Part shown: positions 5,671-9,598 of the stretch, piece after piece
Position numbering within the stretch: the stretch's first letter is position 1
Layout: each line of letters starts with the position of its first letter
From: a bacterium
Lineage (GTDB): Bacteria; Patescibacteriota; Saccharimonadia; UBA4664
NCBI GenBank assembly: GCA_027449805.1
Contig: DAIDKY010000020.1
Span: 1-9,598, forward strand
DNA: 9,598 nt
Direction of reading: 5' to 3'
Made by a program: the position numbers and the translations under genes
Notes under the pieces: generated by a model
What the model was told of the DNA's origin: nothing
Seen by the model: only the letters and a program-made list of their open reading frames with translations
The model's database searches: none

Positions 5671-6606
5671 GTGTTACACGCAATTCAGCTCCCAGAACTC
5701 AAGACCGTTAACGAAGAGGGCAATAAGGCTACGTTTGCTATTGAGCCGCTTTACTCCGGTTATGGTATGACGCTTGGCAACAGCCTTCGCCGTGTCATTC
5801 TTTCGAGCCTCGGCGGCGCCGCCGTTACGGCCGTTAAAATCGATAGCGTTGCCCACGAGTTCTCAACGATAGAAGGCGTTAAGGAAGATGTCGTCGAGAT
5901 TATTCTTAACCTCAAGAAACTTCGTTTTCGCGTTTACAGCGATGAGCCTCAGTACATTATGCTGTCGGCTTCTGGCCGTGGTCCGGTCACTGCCGCCCAG
6001 GTCAAGACCAATGCGGATATCGAGATCGTGAATCCTGAGCTAGTCATTGCTACTCTAGACAACGACAAGGCTAAACTTGGTATGGAGATCCGGGTAGAAA
6101 AAGGCCGCGGCTATGTACCTGTCGAGCACCGTGAAACTGAGAAGCTCGAGGTCGGTATGATTGCCGTCGACGCCATCTACTCTCCGGTACAGCGTGTTCG
6201 TTACAACGTTGAGAACACGCGTGTCGGCCAGGTCACTGACCTCGATCGTTTGAATCTCGAGATCGAGACCGATGGTACGATCAGCCCGGCTGAGGCTATG
6301 CGTCAGGCCGCCGAGATTCTCGTTGAGCACTTTCAGGTAGTTGCAGGTACTCCCGGCGTTAACGCCGCTCCGGTAGCCGGCGACGATCGTGTCGAGGCCA
6401 GCGCTGCCAAGCTTGGTATCGAGGAGATTAACTTGACGCCTCGTACTACGAATGCGTTAGTAAACAATGACATTAAGACCGTTAAGGATCTTCTTCAGCT
6501 CAGCGATGCCGAACTGCGTGGACTCAAGGGCTTCGGTTCGAAGGCTTACGATGAAGTAAAAGAAAAGATCGCTGAACTTGGTTTTGCGACGGAGCAGGTG
6601 GACTAA
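5671..6606 (+). CDS. rpoA: DNA-directed RNA polymerase subunit alpha
   Basis: Read from GTG 5671 the product has 311 residues, the normal length for alpha. The N-terminal domain (about 1-228), which dimerises and holds beta and beta', contains FAIEPLYSGYGMTLGNSLRRVILSSLGGAAVTAVKIDSVAHEFSTIEGVKEDV (22-74) and the later VEHRETEKLEVGMIAVDAIYSPVQRVRYNVENTRVGQVTDLDRLNLEIETDGT. A flexible linker (about 229-245) leads to the C-terminal domain (about 248-311). Its LTPRTTNAL segment keeps the Arg equivalent to E. coli Arg265, used for UP-element DNA and activator contacts. The gene lies between rpsD and rplQ, the standard alpha-operon position, and is followed after one base by the rplQ ATG. Confidence 0.98.
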   Translation: MLHAIQLPELKTVNEEGNKATFAIEPLYSGYGMTLGNSLRRVILSSLGGAAVTAVKIDSVAHEFSTIEGVKEDVVEIILNLKKLRFRVYSDEPQYIMLSASGRGPVTAAQVKTNADIEIVNPELVIATLDNDKAKLGMEIRVEKGRGYVPVEHRETEKLEVGMIAVDAIYSPVQRVRYNVENTRVGQVTDLDRLNLEIETDGTISPAEAMRQAAEILVEHFQVVAGTPGVNAAPVAGDDRVEASAAKLGIEEINLTPRTTNALVNNDIKTVKDLLQLSDAELRGLKGFGSKAYDEVKEKIAELGFATEQVD

Positions 6607-6607
6607 G

Positions 6608-7096
6608 ATGCACCGCCATAGCTACAAGGGGCGCAAGCTCCAACGAGCTGCCGGTCCGCGCAAGGCTTTGATTCGTGGACAGATCACGTCGCTGATCCTG
6701 CACGAAGGCATCACTACGACCGAGGCTAAGGCCAAGGAAGTTGCTCCTTACTTCGAACGCCTTGTTACCAAGGCAAAACTGGGCAACTTGACCGGTGAGC
6801 GTGAGGTCCGCAAGATTGTTATGACCGAAGGGGCTGCTCAGAAGATCATCCACGAGTTGGCACCGTCATGGACTGAACGCCACGGCGGCTATACCCGCAT
6901 TATTAAACTGGCTAATCGTCGCGGCGATAACGCGCCGATGGCTCGTTTAGCTCTAGTTATCGATAAGCCCGCCGCCCCGGCAGAAACTGCTATGAAAGCA
7001 CCGGCCAAGGCCGCTACCGCCCCTAAGACGCCTGCCGTCAAGAAGCCGGCCACCAAGAAAACAACGACTAAGAAGACTGCCGAGGTTGCATCATGA
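6608..7096 (+). CDS. rplQ: Large ribosomal subunit protein bL17 with a long basic tail
   Basis: The start at ATG 6608 gives 162 residues beginning MHRHSYKGRKLQRAAGPRKALIRGQITSLILHEGI, the conserved L17 N-terminus. An in-frame upstream start at 6578 would overlap the end of rpoA and adds nothing family-like. The core ends around residue 119 (APMARLALVID); the remaining 43 residues are Ala/Lys/Pro/Thr-rich and low in complexity, against about 127 residues in total for E. coli L17. L17 sits near the polypeptide exit tunnel. The stop is TGA, overlapping the rplM start as ATGA, and a second in-frame TGA follows at once, so UGA is probably a true stop in this organism. Confidence 0.97.
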   Translation: MHRHSYKGRKLQRAAGPRKALIRGQITSLILHEGITTTEAKAKEVAPYFERLVTKAKLGNLTGEREVRKIVMTEGAAQKIIHELAPSWTERHGGYTRIIKLANRRGDNAPMARLALVIDKPAAPAETAMKAPAKAATAPKTPAVKKPATKKTTTKKTAEVAS

Positions 7097-7533
7097 TGAC
7101 GACGAAGACATACTCTCCCAAGCCGACCGAGCTTACTCACGATTGGTATATTGTCGACGCCGAGGGCAAGACGCTTGGCCGTTTGGCTGCCGAACTGGCT
7201 AATCGCCTCATGGGCAAACACAAGCCTCAGTACAGCCCGCATCTTGATTGCGGCGATAATATCGTCGTCATTAATGCCGACAAGATCGCTGTAACCGGCA
7301 ATAAGCTCGAAGCCAAGAAGTACTACCGCCACTCGGGCTATCCTGGCGGCATCAGCGAGACCAATCTGGGTAATCTCATGGAACGCAAGCCGACAGCAGC
7401 GCTTGAGCGCGCTGTAAAGGGCATGCTGCCAAAGAACCGCTTGCAGGACATTCGCCTGGCTCGCCTTAAGCTATACGCTGGTACCGAGCATCCTCACGCC
7501 CCGCAAACGCCTAAAACACTGGAGTTTAAGTAA
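7093..7533 (+). CDS. rplM: Large ribosomal subunit protein uL13
   Basis: The 146-residue protein is L13, an early-assembly 50S protein. Landmarks: HDWYIVDAEGKTLGRLAAELANRLMGKHKPQYSPHLDCGDNIVVINADKIAVTGNKLEAKKYYRHSGYPGG at about 16-86, ERAVKGMLPKNRL at about 105-117, and LKLYAGTEHPHAPQTP near the end. The start is one of two adjacent ATG codons (7093 or 7096); the first gives a four-base ATGA overlap with rplQ and is chosen for that reason. In several bacteria truA lies between rplQ and rplM; here it is absent. The stop overlaps rpsI by one base. Confidence 0.98.
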   Translation: MMTTKTYSPKPTELTHDWYIVDAEGKTLGRLAAELANRLMGKHKPQYSPHLDCGDNIVVINADKIAVTGNKLEAKKYYRHSGYPGGISETNLGNLMERKPTAALERAVKGMLPKNRLQDIRLARLKLYAGTEHPHAPQTPKTLEFK

Positions 7534-7934
7534 TGGCCGAATCTAGCACCCACTATCACTACGCACTAGGCCGACGTAAGGCAGCTATAGCCACAGCTCG
7601 TCTCTATAAGGGCAAAGGCGAGCTATTGGTTAATGATAAGCCAGCAGCCGACTACTTCAATAACACGGCTCTCGTAGCCTTGGTCGAAGAGCCGATTAAG
7701 CTGGCCGGACAGGATCAGAAGCTACAAGTCTCGCTACACCTCAAAGGCGGCGGCAAGCGCGGCCAGGCCGATGCTGCGCGTTTAGCCATCGCTCGTGCCC
7801 TTAACGTCATGAGCGAAGACCTCCACCCGACTCTGCGCAAGGCCGGCATGCTGACCCGTGATCCGCGCGAGAAAGAGCGCATGAAGCCTGGTCTAAAGAA
7901 GGCCCGCAAGGCGTCTCAGTTCTCTAAGCGTTAA
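7533..7934 (+). CDS. rpsI: Small ribosomal subunit protein uS9
   Basis: The 133-residue S9 is full length. It begins with a short leader and HYALGRRKAAIATARLYKGKGELLVNDKPAADYF (about 9-42), continues with LHLKGGGKRGQADAARLAIARAL, and ends with the near-universal tail KKARKASQFSKR, whose final residues reach the P-site tRNA anticodon in the 30S head. The gene is coupled to rplM by a TAATG overlap, the usual rplM-rpsI pair. No clear terminator follows: only a 4-base AAGC/GCTT dyad around the stop codon (7926-7938) with no T-run, so some read-through into the channel gene is possible. Confidence 0.98.
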   Translation: MAESSTHYHYALGRRKAAIATARLYKGKGELLVNDKPAADYFNNTALVALVEEPIKLAGQDQKLQVSLHLKGGGKRGQADAARLAIARALNVMSEDLHPTLRKAGMLTRDPREKERMKPGLKKARKASQFSKR

Positions 7935-7945
7935 GCTTCCCTCAT

Positions 7946-7971
7946 TAACCGTAACCGTTATATAATGGTTA
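7946..7971 (+). promoter_or_regulatory. TATAAT box inside a near-palindrome, probable promoter/operator of the channel gene
   Basis: A perfect TATAAT lies at 7961-7966. It is inside TAACCGTTAT-ATAATGGTTA (7952-7971), a 20-base palindrome with one mismatched pair, and is preceded by a tandem copy of TAACCG (7946-7951 and 7952-7957). No good -35 box is found at 16-18 bases; the best candidate (TTCCCT at 7937) is poor. If the box is used, transcription would begin at about 7973, the G of the GTG start codon, giving a leaderless message. The symmetry over the -10 box suggests control by a dimeric repressor or activator; this is inferred. Confidence 0.5.
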
Positions 7972-7972
7972 G

Positions 7973-8968
7973 GTGCATAAGAGTGGACATTCAACCCTAC
8001 GTAACCTAATTCTGGCTGCCGTCGGTCTGGTCGTAATCGGCACGATCGGGTTTGAATGGCTGTCGCATCTAAGTATGGGCGATAGTCTCTACGAGACGCT
8101 CCTGATACTTTTGACCCACTACGATCACTACGACACTAGTTATGGCCCGAGCCGGGCCCTCGTAATCTTCTTGATCGTTGCAAGTTTCGTCATAGTTGCG
8201 TATTTACTCAAGTGGTTCGCCGAAGTTATGATAGGTTTAGGTGATAACGTACGAAGGAGTCGCGTGAAATCTAAAGTAGATCGACTCAAAGATCATTACA
8301 TCGTTTGCGGATTGGGCCGTGTCGGCTCACAGGTGGCTCGAGAGATGCATAATGAAGGCGTTCCCTTTGTCGGGCTCGATCGTGATCCTAAGAACGTGGC
8401 CGACGCCCTAGCCAAGGGCTACTTGGCTATGGAGCTAGATAGTACCGACGAGGCATCATTGCACCAGGCCGGTATAGCCCGGGCGGCCGGACTTGTAGCG
8501 AGTCTTGGCGAGGATTCATTAAATTTGTTCGTAACTCTAGCGGCCCGCTCGCTGCGGCCTGAACTATACATCGTGGCGCGAGCTAATCGCCAGGACAACG
8601 AGCTGAAGTTAAAACGTGCCGGAGCCGATCGAGTCGCCTTGCCGTATCAGATTGGCGGCTATCACATGGCCTCTATGGTGTTGCGACCTAATGTAGTGGA
8701 TTATATCGACGTCGTATCGGCCAAGAGCGGGACCTCGGATCTCGAAGTCGAGGAGATGCTGGTCGGCGATCAGAGCCGGCTGGCAGGAAAACGCCTCGGT
8801 AAGACCCTCGCCGAAGGTGAGATCGGTGCTACTGTTATTGCAATTAACGGCGCCGATGGCACCAGCAAGGTCCGTCCGACCGGTCATGAGGTCATCTATC
8901 CCGGTGATCGACTAATTATTCTCGGTGCTAAGCGCGATCTAACCAGCGCCTCAGAACTGATTCGCTAA
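7973..8968 (+). CDS. Two-TM K+-channel-like protein with RCK (TrkA-N and TrkA-C) domains and an atypical filter
   Basis: The 331-residue protein has a membrane segment at about 11-30, a pore-helix-like stretch at about 37-48, and a second segment at about 61-85, then a cytoplasmic regulator. The RCK/TrkA-N domain (about 107-245) has a Rossmann GxGxxG (Gly113, Gly115, Gly118 in CGLGRVG) and an acidic residue after the second strand (GLDRD, Asp136), so a bound dinucleotide or nucleotide is likely. A TrkA-C domain follows (about 256-331, ending PGDRLIILGAKRDLTSASELI). The layout is that of MthK- or Kch-like channels. The filter, usually T-x-G-Y-G-D, is replaced by T-H-Y-D-H-Y-D (residues 48-54), so K+ selectivity is doubtful. 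The start is GTG without a Shine-Dalgarno site. A RluD-like gene follows after one base, so the two probably share a transcript. Confidence 0.88.
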   Translation: MHKSGHSTLRNLILAAVGLVVIGTIGFEWLSHLSMGDSLYETLLILLTHYDHYDTSYGPSRALVIFLIVASFVIVAYLLKWFAEVMIGLGDNVRRSRVKSKVDRLKDHYIVCGLGRVGSQVAREMHNEGVPFVGLDRDPKNVADALAKGYLAMELDSTDEASLHQAGIARAAGLVASLGEDSLNLFVTLAARSLRPELYIVARANRQDNELKLKRAGADRVALPYQIGGYHMASMVLRPNVVDYIDVVSAKSGTSDLEVEEMLVGDQSRLAGKRLGKTLAEGEIGATVIAINGADGTSKVRPTGHEVIYPGDRLIILGAKRDLTSASELIR

Positions 8969-8969
8969 G

Positions 8970-9598
8970 ATGCCAAAGTTCAGCGTTCCCGAGACTGCTG
9001 TTGGGCAGCGGATCGATCTATGGCTTACCAGCGAACTGGATCTGCCTCGCAGCAGCGTTCAACGCCTGATCAAAGACGGCCGAGTCATGGTAGGTGAGAG
9101 CCCGCAACGATCTAGTTACCGCTTGCGTCGAGGCGATATTGCTTCGGTTGATCTCCCCGAACCCGTTGAAGTTACTCGCCAAACGCTCGATTTACCGGTG
9201 ATTTATCGTGACGAGGACATTATTGTCATTAATAAGCCGGCGGGCCTAGTGGTTCATCCGGCTCGCGCCGACAGTACCGTAGCTACGGTCGCTGATTTTG
9301 CACGACCTTTTACAACCGATCCCGATACGGAGCGTCCCGGCATCGTACATCGGCTTGACAGTGATACCTCCGGGGCGCTCGTACTAGCACGTACTGGGAG
9401 CGTAAAAAAGGCTTTGCAAAGCCAGTTTCGCAATCATACTGTTGCTAAAACATACATTGCATTGGTCACAGGACATCTTAAGGAGGATTCCGCAATAATT
9501 CGGCTGCCGCTGGCGCGTTCTCCTAAGGATCCGCTCAAGCGCATTCCGACACCGGGCGGCAAGGATGCCGAGACGACCTACCGGGTACTAGAAGTGTT
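8970..9598 (+). CDS. RluA/RluD-family rRNA pseudouridine synthase, N-terminal part (3' truncated by window edge)
   Basis: The reading frame from ATG 8970 stays open to the window end (209 complete codons). Residues about 12-62 are an S4-type RNA-binding domain (GQRIDLWLTSELDLPRSSVQRLIKDGRVMV). The catalytic domain begins near 75 with VIYRDEDIIVINKPAGLVVHPA and contains the motif HRLDSDTSG at 127-135, in which Asp130 is the catalytic aspartate that attacks the target uridine. Next comes FRNHTVAKTYIALVTG at about 153-168. The S4 domain plus this motif points to RluC/RluD-type enzymes, which modify 23S rRNA; which of the two cannot be settled here, so no symbol is given. Family members are about 300-325 residues, so roughly a third is missing beyond the window. 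Confidence 0.95.
   Translation, partial: MPKFSVPETAVGQRIDLWLTSELDLPRSSVQRLIKDGRVMVGESPQRSSYRLRRGDIASVDLPEPVEVTRQTLDLPVIYRDEDIIVINKPAGLVVHPARADSTVATVADFARPFTTDPDTERPGIVHRLDSDTSGALVLARTGSVKKALQSQFRNHTVAKTYIALVTGHLKEDSAIIRLPLARSPKDPLKRIPTPGGKDAETTYRVLEV

Noticed and set aside
7094..7099. UGA read as glycine (alternative genetic code)
   Set aside because: Two UGA codons follow one another exactly at the end of rplQ and overlap the rplM start, and no in-frame UGA interrupts any conserved protein here.
7965..8009. A 14-codon frame from ATG 7965 overlapping the start of the channel gene, as a regulatory leader peptide
   Set aside because: The ATG lies inside the TATAAT box, so it would not be in the transcript if that promoter is used, and no ribosome site is present.

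Overview
The window is a compact, mostly plus-strand ribosomal-protein and RNA-polymerase locus from a bacterium of the Candidate Phyla Radiation, most likely a Candidatus Saccharibacteria (TM7) relative. Three things point there: the order is that of a fused spc/alpha/L13-S9 cluster; there is no rpmD (uL30) between rpsE and rplO, an absence known for CPR bacteria; and the S13 and S11 sequences look Saccharibacteria-like to me. UGA appears to be an ordinary stop (two UGA codons in a row end rplQ), which argues against the Gracilibacteria/Absconditabacteria code in which UGA means glycine. The phylum call is recognition by eye, not a computed placement.

Layout: (1) 2-2600 holds the end of rplR, then rpsE, rplO and secY, tightly packed. 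(2) 2601-2700 is a 100-base spacer dominated by a long near-cocentric hairpin. (3) 2701-3651 is a minus-strand gene for a 316-residue protein I do not recognise, with winged-helix-like regions; it lies where many bacteria carry adk and map. (4) 3652-3860 is a divergent intergenic region with one well-formed sigma70-type promoter per strand, each with a 17-base spacer. (5) 3861-7934 holds infA, rpmJ, rpsM, rpsK, rpsD, rpoA, rplQ, rplM and rpsI, again nearly without gaps. (6) 7935-7972 is a short spacer with a TATAAT box inside a 20-base near-palindrome. (7) 7973-8968 encodes a two-TM, K+-channel-like protein with RCK domains and a non-canonical selectivity filter. (8) 8970 to the window end is the first part of a RluA/RluD-family pseudouridine synthase.

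The genes supply the translation apparatus (large and small subunit proteins, IF1, rRNA modification), the RNA polymerase alpha subunit and the Sec protein-export channel. Four junctions share the TAATG form (stop and start overlap by one base), one has ATGA, and two have TAAGATG, so translational coupling is probably used throughout. The most unusual parts are the antisense gene that splits the ribosomal operon, with its own promoter, hairpin and candidate operator; the channel's H-Y-D-H-Y-D sequence in place of the usual glycine filter; and the apparently leaderless, palindrome-covered start of that channel gene.
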